NCBI GenBank assembly: GCA_002280725.1
Contig: NCEM01000005.1
Span: forward strand, 1 to 64,000
Source of the DNA: Alphaproteobacteria bacterium 32-64-14
GTDB taxonomy: Bacteria; Pseudomonadota; Alphaproteobacteria; Caulobacterales; Hyphomonadaceae
Reading direction: 5' to 3'
DNA length: 64,000 nucleotides
Below the pieces are notes generated by a model. The model saw only the letters and a list, made by a program, of their open reading frames with translations. It had not been told where the DNA came from and did no database searches. A program made the translations under genes and the position numbers. Of this stretch, positions 40,904-50,067 are shown in pieces. Numbering within the stretch: the stretch's first letter is position 1; each line of letters starts with the position of its first letter.

Positions 40904-41680
40904 CTACTGGGCGACCCAGCCGCCGTCGATCGACAGGGCTGCGCCGTTGATCTGGTTGGCGGCTTCGCTGGTCAGGAACACGGCCATGGCGGCGACGTCC
41001 GACACCTTCACGAATTCCTTGGTCGGCTGGGCGGCGAGCAACACGTCGCGGATGACAGCCTCTTCCGAGATGCCGCGGGCTTTCGCCGTGTCTGCGATCT
41101 GGTTCTCGACCAGCGGCGTGCGCACGTAACCGGGACAGATGGCGTTGACGCGGATGCCGAAGGTGGCGCCTTCGAGCGCGGTCGATTTCGTGAAGCCGAG
41201 AATGCCGTGCTTGGCGGCGACATAGGCGCTCTTGAACGGCGAGGCGACGAGGGCGTGCGCCGAGGCGATGTTGATGATGCGGCCCCACTTGTTCGCCTTC
41301 ATGCCGGGGAAGGCGAGGCGCGTGGTGTGGAAGGCCGAGGTGAGGTTGAGCGCGATGATGAGGTCCCATTTCGCCACGGGAAAATCCTCGACCGGGGAGA
41401 CGTGCTGGACGCCGGCATTGTTGACCAGGATATCGGCTGGGCCGAGCTTCTCCTTCGTCATGGCGAACAGCGCTTCGATCTGGTCGGGCTTCGTCATGTC
41501 TGCGCCGGAATAGAGGCATTCGACCTTGTTCTCGGACGCGATGGAGGCGCGCAGCTTTTCGATCGCGGCTGCATCCCCAAAGCCGTTGATCACCACATTG
41601 TTGCCGGCCGCCGCCAGCGCGCGGGCGATGCCCTCGCCAATGCCGGAGGTGGAGCCTGTGACGATGGCTGTGCGGGTCAT
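40904..41680 (-). CDS. bdhA: 3-hydroxybutyrate dehydrogenase (SDR family)
   Basis: A 258-residue short-chain dehydrogenase. Cofactor motif TGSTSGIGEG (residues 8-17), NNAG (87-90), catalytic Ser140, Tyr153 (SAYVAAKHG) and Lys157. The block VQHVSPVEDFPVAKWDLIIA and the stretch LLAAQPTKEFV are characteristic of D-3-hydroxybutyrate dehydrogenases. It interconverts 3-hydroxybutyrate and acetoacetate with NAD and so completes the PHB breakdown route implied by phaC, phaR and phasin 7 kb away. Cytoplasmic; monocistronic. Confidence 0.9.
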   Translation of the reverse strand: MTRTAIVTGSTSGIGEGIARALAAAGNNVVINGFGDAAAIEKLRASIASENKVECLYSGADMTKPDQIEALFAMTKEKLGPADILVNNAGVQHVSPVEDFPVAKWDLIIALNLTSAFHTTRLAFPGMKANKWGRIINIASAHALVASPFKSAYVAAKHGILGFTKSTALEGATFGIRVNAICPGYVRTPLVENQIADTAKARGISEEAVIRDVLLAAQPTKEFVKVSDVAAMAVFLTSEAANQINGAALSIDGGWVAQ

Positions 41681-41808
41681 GGGGGAGCGATCCTTCTGGC
41701 TGGCGCCGTTGTCGCGCCATGTCCTGCCCGTGGCAAGGCGGCGCGATGGATCAGACAGGCGAGGCGGAAAATTCCGCTAGTGTTCGGGCGCCGGTGAGCA
41801 CGCGCGGG

Positions 41809-42708
41809 CTATTCCAGCGTCGCATCCAGCTTCAGCACCAGCGCCGTAAACGTGTCGGCGGCGAGGGCCAGCGCCGCGGGTTCGACCGCCGCAATCGTGT
41901 CGTTCGGCGTATGGATCAGCGTCAGTACCTTCGGCGGAGGCGCCGCCGGATCATAGCCCTGCGGGCTGATCAGGAAGTGGCGCAGCCTTTCCGCCTCCAC
42001 CTTCGGCTGGTGTCCCAGCGAGATTGTGGGGGCACCAGCGGCAGAAAAGGCGCGGTCGTCGCTCGGTGGGTATTGCGGAAAATCGAGACACGAGATGGCG
42101 CGTTCGGCGCAGACGGCTTTCACGGCGCCGATCATGAAGAGTGATTGTTGGCCATTGTTGAGGCCGTACATCAGCGTATCGCCATTGCCGTTGACGTCTG
42201 CGTTGATGACGGCGGCGATATTCTCGACGCCGTGAGCATCGATCCAGGCGCGCGCACCGATGAGGCCAAGCTCCTCCTGATCCAGAAGGATGAGGCGCAC
42301 AGGATGCTTCGTGCGCCCAGCCACGCGCCTCGCCGTCTCGATCATCGCGACCACCGAGCCTGCGTTGTCGACCGCGCCATCCACCAGCTTGCCATCCTTG
42401 AGCACGACGGCGTCGTAGTGGGCGGTGAGCAGGATTTCGCGGCCTTCGTCCGGGCCGAGGCGCACGACGACATTGTGTCCGGCGGCTGGCGGCGCACGCT
42501 CGCCATCGAAGCTTTCGATCTCATAAGCGAGGCCCGCCACATCGAGCTGTGCCTTCAGCGCCGCCAGGCGGCCGTCCTGAGTCGGCTGGGCAAAGGCGGC
42601 GACGTTGGCGTGCAGCTGCTGTGGCGTCGCGGACAGCGGCGTAGGCGCTGCTGCGGGCGTCGCGCAGGCGGCAGCCAGCAGCAGCGACGGAAGAATGAAG
42701 CGGATCAT
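41809..42708 (-). CDS. M28 family peptidase lipoprotein
   Basis: A 299-residue M28 aminopeptidase-like lipoprotein. ATG 42708, preceded by GAGGGAC, gives a lipobox LAAAC (Cys15). Active-site motifs: LLTAHYDAVV (zinc His), GAVDNAGSV (bridging Asp), LLDQEELGLIGA (general-base and zinc Glu), and IHTPNDTI for the last histidine; the middle has NADVNGNGDT. It trims peptides in the periplasm. It is a second, soluble M28 enzyme in this window in addition to the large membrane form at 11335-13626. Confidence 0.9.
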   Translation of the reverse strand: MIRFILPSLLLAAACATPAAAPTPLSATPQQLHANVAAFAQPTQDGRLAALKAQLDVAGLAYEIESFDGERAPPAAGHNVVVRLGPDEGREILLTAHYDAVVLKDGKLVDGAVDNAGSVVAMIETARRVAGRTKHPVRLILLDQEELGLIGARAWIDAHGVENIAAVINADVNGNGDTLMYGLNNGQQSLFMIGAVKAVCAERAISCLDFPQYPPSDDRAFSAAGAPTISLGHQPKVEAERLRHFLISPQGYDPAAPPPKVLTLIHTPNDTIAAVEPAALALAADTFTALVLKLDATLE

Positions 42709-42826
42709 GCCTGTCCCTCGGTGTTGCGCGCGTTGTGGCCTGCCGCAGGGGATGGGGCAAGGTGACGGCGCAGGGTGACGAGGATTTGCCGATTGGCTAG
42801 TCTTCCAGAAAACGGGCGAGGCGAAC

Positions 42827-43468
42827 ATGCGGTTGGGGATTGCAGCGGCGCTTGCGTTGCTCGTGGGATGCACTGGGCTCGATAAGCCCGCCATCGAGGG
42901 CTACGACAGTATCCGCGCCGCCATCGTGGTTGAGACGGATGCGGCCACCGGAAAGGTGACGGCCAGTTCGGCGCCGGCGGCGAAGGAGGAAGTTTCCCTC
43001 CCGGACGTATCCAGCGGCATGGATGCTTCCGGCCAGTTCCAAGGCTCTGTGCACACTCAGCGTGCGCGCTCGAAATTCTATGTCGAGGGTCAGAAGTTGG
43101 CGGATGGTTCCGTGCGCATCTACTTCGTCAGCGCCGGACAGACGCCCGTCATAGAAACCGAGCTGCAGGAAAAACCGTGGACGGAAACCAACCCGGACTC
43201 CCACGGCTATGTCGGCGAGCCCTGGCGCAAGGTGTTCTGGGAGCTGATCGAGTATCGTCACGAATGTGACGCGCTGAAGCTGCGCTGCCTGCGCTTCAAG
43301 ACCGACCGGATGAAGCTGTCGGAGGACGACGTCCGCGCGCTGCTGGCCGAGGGGCGCAAGGAAATTCGCGTGTCGCAGAACGAGTATCGGGTTGTCGGCT
43401 TGCGGCTCGACGTCGATCAACTCATTGCCGTGCTTGACGCGCTGGGCGTGCGGGAGCGGTTCCGGTAG
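42827..43468 (+). CDS. Hypothetical lipoprotein
   Basis: A 213-residue protein with a lipobox signal (MRLGIAAALALLVGC, Cys15). The mature protein has no domain that I recognise. It contains SGQFQGSVHTQRARSKFYVE and VRIYFVSAGQTPVIETELQE (beta strands), two cysteines in RHECDALKLRC that could form a disulfide, and a helical C-terminus. GAACATGCG gives only a weak ribosome site (GGCGAGGCGAAC). It precedes the three-gene coiled-coil operon by 120 bp on the same strand; whether it belongs to it is open. Confidence 0.65.
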   Translation: MRLGIAAALALLVGCTGLDKPAIEGYDSIRAAIVVETDAATGKVTASSAPAAKEEVSLPDVSSGMDASGQFQGSVHTQRARSKFYVEGQKLADGSVRIYFVSAGQTPVIETELQEKPWTETNPDSHGYVGEPWRKVFWELIEYRHECDALKLRCLRFKTDRMKLSEDDVRALLAEGRKEIRVSQNEYRVVGLRLDVDQLIAVLDALGVRERFR

Positions 43469-43588
43469 CCAGCTGATATCGATTCTCGAAAAAATTCTGC
43501 CGTCAGTCTCTTGCGATCTGGGCGGAAGAGGGCACGTATTCCCCTGATGCGCCGAACTCCCCTCGGCGCGGGTCAGGGAGACAAAAAG

Positions 43589-44773
43589 ATGGCGGGCAGC
43601 CCCACAGCGCTTCAATATCTCGACAAGGCCGTTGGAAGCCTTCGCAAGCTTGGCCTCTTTCCCGAAAAAGCGGGCGATCCCGCGCCGGTTGTCGCCCTGC
43701 TGAACCAGATCACCGAGCTGTCGCCGGACAAGGTGACGACGATCGCGCGCACGCTCGACCAGGCGTCGACGTTCAACGAAGTAGTGCGCGAGCATATCTC
43801 GGGCATCAAGGTGGGCGAGCGTTATGAGACGATCACCACCGCCTTCAACTCCATCCGTGACGACGCCAAGGGCCTCGTCGAGCAGTATGCCGACGGCAAG
43901 ATCTCCACGATGGAGCGTCTCGGCAACGTCTGGATGAAGATGACGCGCGGCGACATCGCGCAACGCTTCGACAAGATCAAGGACACCTACATCGACGTTC
44001 AGAAGGACACGAAGGTCCAGATCGAGAAGGAATTCCTGATCCTCGAAGCGTACATGGATTTCCGTGGCGCGATGAAGCAGTCGGAAGTGCTGGCGCTTGA
44101 AGTGCTGAAGACTGCCGAGGCGAAACTCGAAGAAGCAAAGGCCAAGATGACGGCGGCATCCGCGGCTGTCGCGGCCTACACCGGCACGGAGCCGGCCGAG
44201 CGGTCCAAGCTGGAACTGGAGCGGGACGAGGAGCTGCGCCGCCTGCAGGCCGAGGAGAAACGCTACCAGATCTCCAAGGACCTCTCCGACAATCTGACGG
44301 TTGGCTACAACACGTCGGAAGTGATCATGGCGCGGCTGGTGCAGACCACGAACGCCAAGGAGCGGATCTATGCGCAGTCCGTGTCGTTCTTCGGCACCAA
44401 CGAGGTTGTGCTGACCGCGCTGTCGGCGACCTTCACGGGCATGCACGGCCTGCATGAATCGACCCAGACGCTGGAGTCGATGAAGAAGGGCGTGGACCAG
44501 TCGCTGGAAGTGCTCGCCGAGATCGGCGGCAAGGTCCAGGAAGCGGCCCTCAAGGCGGGCTATGGCCCGACCATTTCGGCGGCTGCCGTCAAGAAGCTGG
44601 TCGACTCCGTTGTCACCTACCAGGAGCGTTCGATCGGGATCATTGCGGAGATGCGCAAGCTCTCCACGCAGAACTCGGCCGAAATCCGTGACGCAGTGGA
44701 AGATGGCAAGAAGCGTCTTGCGCTGCTTGTTGAACAGGGCGCGGCTGCAGCGCTGACCGTCAGGACCTCATGA
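43589..44773 (+). CDS. Coiled-coil operon protein A, unknown function
   Basis: A 394-residue, almost fully helical cytoplasmic protein with no signal peptide. ATG 43589 follows CAGGGAGAC. Segments include ALQYLDKAVGSLRKLGLFPE, LSPDKVTTIARTLDQASTFN, RFDKIKDTYIDVQKDTKVQI, and a long coiled coil (about 165-240, KLEEAKAKMTAASAAVAAYT and KLELERDEELRRLQAEEKR). A conserved-looking core is VSFFGTNEVVLTALSATFTG. I have seen similar proteins called only cell surface protein or hypothetical; nothing in it suggests surface exposure. Its stop overlaps the next start (ATGA), so the pair is translationally coupled. Confidence 0.75.
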   Translation: MAGSPTALQYLDKAVGSLRKLGLFPEKAGDPAPVVALLNQITELSPDKVTTIARTLDQASTFNEVVREHISGIKVGERYETITTAFNSIRDDAKGLVEQYADGKISTMERLGNVWMKMTRGDIAQRFDKIKDTYIDVQKDTKVQIEKEFLILEAYMDFRGAMKQSEVLALEVLKTAEAKLEEAKAKMTAASAAVAAYTGTEPAERSKLELERDEELRRLQAEEKRYQISKDLSDNLTVGYNTSEVIMARLVQTTNAKERIYAQSVSFFGTNEVVLTALSATFTGMHGLHESTQTLESMKKGVDQSLEVLAEIGGKVQEAALKAGYGPTISAAAVKKLVDSVVTYQERSIGIIAEMRKLSTQNSAEIRDAVEDGKKRLALLVEQGAAAALTVRTS

Positions 44774-45729
44774 GCGAGGCTTCCGTTCCGGTGCGGGCTC
44801 CAGCCACGGTTCCGGCCGTGGCCGACGAGCCCCGCAAGCTCGACGATGTCATGCTGGCGATGGACGTGGTGGACACGCTGCGCCATCGCACGCGCATCGT
44901 CGACATGGAGCTGAACGAAGAAGCGCGCGAGGAACAGCTCGTCGCGCGGCTCAAGGAAATCTACGGCGCACAGGGCATCGAAGTGCCCGAGCGCATCCTG
45001 AAGGACGGCGTGAAAGCGCTGGCGGAACAGCGCTTCGCCTACAAGCCGCCAGCGGACACGTTCTCGGTGAAGCTCGCGAAGCTCTATGTCCGCCGGAAAA
45101 AATGGCTGCCGCAGACGCTGGCGGGCCTGGGCGCGCTGGCCGCGATCATTGCCGGCTTCCAGCTATTCGTGTTCGGCCCGATGAACGCCGAATGGACTAG
45201 CATGCCGACCGAGATTTCGCGCGTACTGGCCGAGGGGCAGCAGCTGGCGATTGATCCGGCGGTGGATGCGCAGCTGGGCAGCATTGCCGCCGAGGGACAA
45301 CGTGCCGTCGCCAATGGCGATCGCGGTGCGGCGAAGACGCAGCTGGCGACCCTGAAAGGCATGACGGAGCAGCTGGCGCAGGAGTATGAAATCCGCATCG
45401 TCTCGCGGCCCGGCGAAAGCACGGGGATCATTCGCGGGTCTGATGATGCGCCGAACGCGCTCAACTACTATCTGATCGTCGAGGCGGTGGCGCCGGGCGG
45501 GCGCGTGTTGACCGTGCCGGTCGAAAGCCTCGAGACCGAGAAGACCGAGCGTGTGAGCATCTGGGGCCAGCGCGTTTCACTCGAAACCTTTGATCGCGTC
45601 CGCGCGGAGAAGCAGAATTCGGGCGGTGTGATCGCCAACGACGTGCTTGGCTACAAGACGCGCGGCGAGCTTGAGCCCAAATTCGACGCCCCGGTTCCCG
45701 GCGGCGCCATAACAGATCTGAGCGACTGA
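44770..45729 (+). CDS. DUF6384-like membrane-anchored coiled-coil protein B
   Basis: A 319-residue protein with one transmembrane helix (about residues 116-137, TLAGLGALAAIIAGFQLFVF). The N-terminal cytoplasmic half contains KLDDVMLAMDVVDTLRHRTR and EEQLVARLKEIYGAQGIEVP, typical of the DUF6384 family. The part after the helix holds a helical stretch (about 145-205), then a beta domain with YYLIVEAVAPGGRVLTVPVE that is predicted to lie outside the membrane. Start overlaps the previous stop by ATGA; stop overlaps the next start by TGATG. It is the likely membrane anchor of a complex with proteins A and C. Confidence 0.75.
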   Translation: MSEASVPVRAPATVPAVADEPRKLDDVMLAMDVVDTLRHRTRIVDMELNEEAREEQLVARLKEIYGAQGIEVPERILKDGVKALAEQRFAYKPPADTFSVKLAKLYVRRKKWLPQTLAGLGALAAIIAGFQLFVFGPMNAEWTSMPTEISRVLAEGQQLAIDPAVDAQLGSIAAEGQRAVANGDRGAAKTQLATLKGMTEQLAQEYEIRIVSRPGESTGIIRGSDDAPNALNYYLIVEAVAPGGRVLTVPVESLETEKTERVSIWGQRVSLETFDRVRAEKQNSGGVIANDVLGYKTRGELEPKFDAPVPGGAITDLSD

Positions 45730-47273
45730 TGGCCGGATATGATGATGTCATAACGGGTCGCGACGCCCTGCACCGGCTGGACACGCTGACGGCGCGCGCG
45801 CGCGAGGAATTCGATGCCGCCGCGCGTGGCGCTGAAGGCCATTCGCGCCGGCGCGCCGATCTGGTGCGTCTGCGCTCGGAAGGCTATCGCGAGCTGGCGG
45901 CGATGCGGCTCGACGTGATCAAGAACGGCGCTGACCAGACGCTGGACGCAGCCGAGAAGGAAGCGACGCGGCTGCTGGCCGATCACGCAGCGTTCATGGA
46001 GCGCGTTGGCCAGGAGGTGGTTCTCGCGGAAGGCGCGCTGCGCGACGCCGAGGCAAACCGCCGTGCGGGTGAGGCGGACGTCGATGCAACGTTGAAGGCT
46101 TACGAAGCGCTGGTCGCGCAAACCGAAGCCGCAGTGCAGGCCGACCCTGCCTATATAGCGCTGAAGCAAGCGTTCGAGGAATCCCGCGCCGTGGCCATCC
46201 GCGCCGAGCAGAAGCTGGAGCTGGCGAAGACTGATCGCGCCGAGAAGAGCAAGCCGTACGAGACCGACCCGCTGTTCGCGTATTTGTGGGAGCGCAAGTT
46301 CCGCCGCCCGGAGTACAAGAAGGGCGGCCTCTCGCGCATGCTCGACGGGTGGGTTGCGGGTCTGTGCCGGTATGACGAGGCATATCTCAACTACGCCCGC
46401 CTGACCGAGCTGCCCGATCGCATTGGCGAGCATCTCGCCACCATGCGGCTGGAAGAGGCCGAGGCGCAGGCGGCCATCGAACGCTTCGAGGCGCAGGCGC
46501 TGGAGACGCGCGGCGCAGCGCAGCTGTCGGGTGAGCTTGCCAAGGCGAAAGACAAGCTGAAGAGCCTCGACGTACTGCTTTCGGAAGCAGAGTCGAAGCA
46601 TTCGGCGCTGCGCGTCGAACAGGAGAAGGCGGCTAGCGGCGATACCGGCCCTCAGGAGCAGGCGCGCAAGGTGATCGAGGAAGGCCTGGTCAAGGCGAGC
46701 TTCCCGGATCTGAAAGTGCTCGCAGCGGAAACGACGACGCTGGACGACGATCGCATCGTCGAGGCCCTGGTGAAGTTGCGTACCGAAGAGCTCCAGATGG
46801 AGGTGAACTGGCGCAGCGTGGAAGCCATGCCGGCGCGCCGGCGCGCCGGCGCCGATGCGCTGGAGCTCGTGCGTCGCCGCTTCAAGGAAGCGGGGCTGGA
46901 TAGCCCGTATGTGATGGTGCTGCGCGGCGCATTCGAGGCGGCGCTGGAGGCCTATGGCAAAGGGCCGTCGCCAGACGGCGAGGGATTGTGGCGTGCGATC
47001 AAGGCGACCGTGAAACAGGCGCCGCGTCAGGACGATGACTATTTCGGCGGACCGCGCCGGGGCCGCAATGTCGGCGTCGGCGAAGTGGTCGCGGGCGTCA
47101 TTCTCGGCGAAGTCATCAAGGCAGCGACGCGCGGTAGCCGCTGGGGCGGCGGCGGTGGTGGCGGTTGGGGCGGGGGAAGCAGCGGCGGTTCGTCGGGCGG
47201 AAGCTCTGGCGGCGGCTTCCGCACACGCGGCAGCTTCGGCGGCGGCGGCTTCAAGACCAAGGGGCGGTTCTGA
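45729..47273 (+). CDS. Coiled-coil protein C with glycine-rich tail
   Basis: A 514-residue helical protein without signal peptide. Long heptad-type stretches cover about 1-180 and 215-310 (for example LEEAEAQAAIERFEAQALET). A more globular part (about 325-430) has MEVNWRSVEAMPARRRAGAD. The last 60 residues are low complexity: a Gly/Ser run then FRTRGSFGGGGFKTKGRF, similar in style to tails of TPM-domain and phage-shock-like proteins. A helix-breaking segment VGEVVAGVILGEVIKAATRG precedes the tail and could touch membrane. Coupled to protein B. Function unknown; a scaffold role is a guess. Confidence 0.75.
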   Translation: MAGYDDVITGRDALHRLDTLTARAREEFDAAARGAEGHSRRRADLVRLRSEGYRELAAMRLDVIKNGADQTLDAAEKEATRLLADHAAFMERVGQEVVLAEGALRDAEANRRAGEADVDATLKAYEALVAQTEAAVQADPAYIALKQAFEESRAVAIRAEQKLELAKTDRAEKSKPYETDPLFAYLWERKFRRPEYKKGGLSRMLDGWVAGLCRYDEAYLNYARLTELPDRIGEHLATMRLEEAEAQAAIERFEAQALETRGAAQLSGELAKAKDKLKSLDVLLSEAESKHSALRVEQEKAASGDTGPQEQARKVIEEGLVKASFPDLKVLAAETTTLDDDRIVEALVKLRTEELQMEVNWRSVEAMPARRRAGADALELVRRRFKEAGLDSPYVMVLRGAFEAALEAYGKGPSPDGEGLWRAIKATVKQAPRQDDDYFGGPRRGRNVGVGEVVAGVILGEVIKAATRGSRWGGGGGGGWGGGSSGGSSGGSSGGGFRTRGSFGGGGFKTKGRF

Positions 47274-47274
47274 C

Positions 47275-48396
47275 GTGGCGCGCCTGCAGCGGCTGTCGTG
47301 GATCGACATTCCGCTGGCGCCGGTCGTGTTTCCCAATGGACGGCAGCTGAACGTTTCGCTCGGTCTGGGCTCTGGCCTGTCACGCCGCGCATCTGATCCG
47401 CCCGGAATCGTTCATGCGGTGACAGATCGCGGGCCGAACATCTTCATCTCGCAGGCGGTGGAGGAGTTCGGACTCGCGCATCTCGACCATCTGCGTGGCG
47501 TTCGCGATGCGAAGGTAATGGCAACGCCCGATCTCGGGCCGTCACTTGCAACGCTGCGTGTTACCGGTGACGCCGTGGAGCTGCTCGGCGCCTTTCCGCT
47601 CACCGATACGAATGGCGAGCGCCTTAGCGGACGTCCGCCGGATCTTCCCGGACGCGAGCCGCTGTTCGATCTCGCTGGCAATCCGCTGACACCCGGCGTG
47701 TTTGGCGCAGATGTCGAGGCGCTTGCGGCGATGCCGGATGGGTCGTTCGTGTTGGCGGATGAATATGCGCCGTCGCTGCTGGTGGCCGATGCGGGCGGCC
47801 GCGTCTCGGCGCGATGGGCGCCGGTGGGCGCGGATGCGGCGTATGCGCATTCGGGCGTTGCGGTTCGCGCTGTTCTGCCGGAGCGCGCCCTGCGGCGGCG
47901 GCCAAACCGGGGGCTTGAAGCGCTGTGCGCGTCTGCGGATGGGCGCTGGCTCTATGCCGGGCTGCAGAGCGCATTGGCGGGCAAGGATGCAGGCTCCACC
48001 GAAATCTGGAAGCTCGATGCCGCAACCGGGGCGATGGCCGCGGCGTGGTCCTATCCTTTCGATGCGCCGCAGAGTTTCCGGCGGGATGCTGCGCGCCGCG
48101 CGGTCAGTGCGGGTGATCTCAAGGTCTGCGAGTTTGCGTGGGTGGACGAGGATCGTCTGCTGGTGCTGGAGCGCATCGCCCACACCACGAAAATCCATCT
48201 CACCACGCTCGGCTCGACGATAACGAAGACCCTGCTGTTCACCAGCGACGACCATCCGGAGATGGGGCCGGACATGGAGGGCATGGCCTTGCTGTCGCCC
48301 GATCAGATCCTGCTCGCCTGCGACAATGATTTCGGCGTCGAAGGTGCGGCGACGGAGTTCTGGCGGGTGACGCTGGATGCGCCGCTTACACGATGA
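47275..48396 (+). CDS. Phytase-like/esterase-like beta-propeller protein
   Basis: A 373-residue protein that fits the esterase-like activity of phytase family (Phytase-like). GTG 47275 starts 2 bases after the stop of protein C, with GGGGCGG upstream. Typical blocks: ARLQRLSWIDIPLAPVVFPN, GIVHAVTDRGPNIFI, DVEALAAMPDGSFVLADEYA, NRGLEALCASADGRWLYAGL and ERIAHTTKIHLTTLG, then GPDMEGMALLSPDQILLACD. Proteins of this family bind calcium in a propeller and hydrolyse phosphate or carboxyl esters; most have a signal peptide, which is missing here, so its site of action is uncertain. Its 3' end overlaps phoD by 11 bp. Confidence 0.82.
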   Translation: MARLQRLSWIDIPLAPVVFPNGRQLNVSLGLGSGLSRRASDPPGIVHAVTDRGPNIFISQAVEEFGLAHLDHLRGVRDAKVMATPDLGPSLATLRVTGDAVELLGAFPLTDTNGERLSGRPPDLPGREPLFDLAGNPLTPGVFGADVEALAAMPDGSFVLADEYAPSLLVADAGGRVSARWAPVGADAAYAHSGVAVRAVLPERALRRRPNRGLEALCASADGRWLYAGLQSALAGKDAGSTEIWKLDAATGAMAAAWSYPFDAPQSFRRDAARRAVSAGDLKVCEFAWVDEDRLLVLERIAHTTKIHLTTLGSTITKTLLFTSDDHPEMGPDMEGMALLSPDQILLACDNDFGVEGAATEFWRVTLDAPLTR

Positions 48397-50008
48397 GCTG
48401 TCGCGCTCCGTGTTCCACGGTCATCGACCTGGTTCCTGTGGCGAGCGGGCTGCGTCCACCCATGGCGGGCACAAACACGTATTCCGCCTCGATGCGGTCC
48501 TTGCGGATATCGAGCGTGAAATAGCCGCGCTGGCTGGCATCCATCCATTTGAGGTTCGGGTTCGCTGCCATGAAGTCCGACGCGATGCGCGCGGCGTCGC
48601 CATTGAAGCGGCGCTCGAAGCCGTGTGACGACACGCTCTGCCCGGCGAATTCGACGCCGATGGTGCCGGCGTCGTCGGCAAGGTCGAACGCCCAAGCGTT
48701 ATGGCTGTCGCCAGTCAACGTGACGAGGTTGGCGCCGGCGCGGCGGGCGGCGTCATACATTCGTGTCCGCGCCGCAGGGTAGCCATCCCACTTGTCCATT
48801 GAATACGGCATGCCGGCCGCATTGAGACTTGCGCGGCGACCAACCTCGGGCTGTATCGCTGGTGGAATGCCGCCGCTGATCCAGGCTGCGGAGGGTGTTG
48901 GCGCCCGCGTAGCGGCCATGATCACCTGCTGTATCAGGATCTGCCAGCGCACGCCCGCATCGACGGATGCTTTCAACCCGCTCGCCAGCCACTGCTCCTG
49001 CTCGGCGTTCATCATCGCGCGCGCAGGGTCAGCGAGTGCGCCGTCTCTTAGCGCAGTGAGCGCACCGCCGATGTCGCCGCTGGCAGCGAAGATGGCATCC
49101 AGTTCGTCGTCAAGCTGGCGCGAGCGGCCGAGCAGCCGCGTCTCAAGCCGGTAGAGCGTGGCGAGATTGCCAATGCGATGGCTGCCATACCAGTCGCTTT
49201 GCGCCGGCATCCATTCGCGCCAGGCCCGCATGCCCGTGGCTTTGCGTGCGCTCCATGCGCCTTCTGTTGCGGCGTCGTGCGCGCTGGCGCCGTCCTGCCA
49301 GCTGTTGTTGGCGGACTCATGATCGTCCCACACCGCGATCATGGGCAGGCGGCGATGAAGCTCCGCAAGATCCGGGTCGGCGCGATAGCTGGCGTAGCGC
49401 TGCCGGTATTCGGCTAACTGCACGATTTCGCCGGGCGGGGCGAGGCCGCGAAGGGTGGCGAGCCCCGGCTGGGCGTCTGGCCGCGTGACGGGAGATTCGT
49501 AGATGTAGTCGCCGGTATGGATGGCAAGGTCGATGTCCTCGCGCGCGGCGGCATGGGCGTAAGCGTTGAACCAGCCCGACGTGCCGTTTGAGCAACCCAA
49601 CACGGCGATGCGGAAGGATTGTGTATCGCCCTCAGGCAGCGTGCGCGTGCGGCCGATCGGCGAGGCGGCGCCGTCGGACGCGATGAAGCGGTAGTGATAC
49701 CAGCGCCCTGGCTGAAGGTTGTCGACAAGCGTGCACACGCAGCTGTCGTAGGCCGGCGTGACCTCTGCCTCGCTGGTGCTGATGATGCGGGCGAAGGCTG
49801 CATCCTCCGCCACTTCCACACGCAGGCGCGCGAGGCCGCCGGAGACATAGCGCGTCCACAGGACGATGCCCGTCTGGCGCGGATCGCCAGAAGCGACGCC
49901 GTGTGTGAAGCCGCTGACGGGCGTCGCGAACGCGCGGCCCGGCAGCGCGATAATGGCAAGGCCTGCGGCCCCTGAGAGAAAGCGGCGGCGCGTGTTCACA
50001 AAGGCCAT
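48386..50008 (-). CDS. phoD: PhoD-type alkaline phosphatase, Tat-exported
   Basis: A 540-residue metallophosphoesterase of the PhoD family. The ATG at 50008 yields a twin-arginine signal NTRRRFLSGAAGLAIIALPG. The mature part begins TPVSGFTHGVASGDPRQTGI; then a PhoD_N beta domain, and the catalytic part with LAIHTGDYIYE (metal site), MIAVWDDHESANNSW, ILIQQVIMAA, and VTLTGDSHNAWAFDLAD for the last metal ligands. It releases phosphate from phospho-mono- or diesters in the periplasm and typically uses calcium with iron. The longer frame to 50404 overlaps the DUF1993 gene and is rejected. Confidence 0.93.
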   Translation of the reverse strand: MAFVNTRRRFLSGAAGLAIIALPGRAFATPVSGFTHGVASGDPRQTGIVLWTRYVSGGLARLRVEVAEDAAFARIISTSEAEVTPAYDSCVCTLVDNLQPGRWYHYRFIASDGAASPIGRTRTLPEGDTQSFRIAVLGCSNGTSGWFNAYAHAAAREDIDLAIHTGDYIYESPVTRPDAQPGLATLRGLAPPGEIVQLAEYRQRYASYRADPDLAELHRRLPMIAVWDDHESANNSWQDGASAHDAATEGAWSARKATGMRAWREWMPAQSDWYGSHRIGNLATLYRLETRLLGRSRQLDDELDAIFAASGDIGGALTALRDGALADPARAMMNAEQEQWLASGLKASVDAGVRWQILIQQVIMAATRAPTPSAAWISGGIPPAIQPEVGRRASLNAAGMPYSMDKWDGYPAARTRMYDAARRAGANLVTLTGDSHNAWAFDLADDAGTIGVEFAGQSVSSHGFERRFNGDAARIASDFMAANPNLKWMDASQRGYFTLDIRKDRIEAEYVFVPAMGGRSPLATGTRSMTVEHGARQLIV

Positions 50009-50067
50009 GGTGGCGATCTCCAGGGCGGCATGCACGTCTGGTAGTCGCCGTTCGTGACGGTTTGGCG

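Noticed and set aside
46825..46855. GC-only palindromic run CGGCGCGCCGGCGCGCCGG inside protein C
   Set aside because: It encodes an in-frame Ala/Arg stretch and is most simply a codon-bias effect, not a regulatory site.
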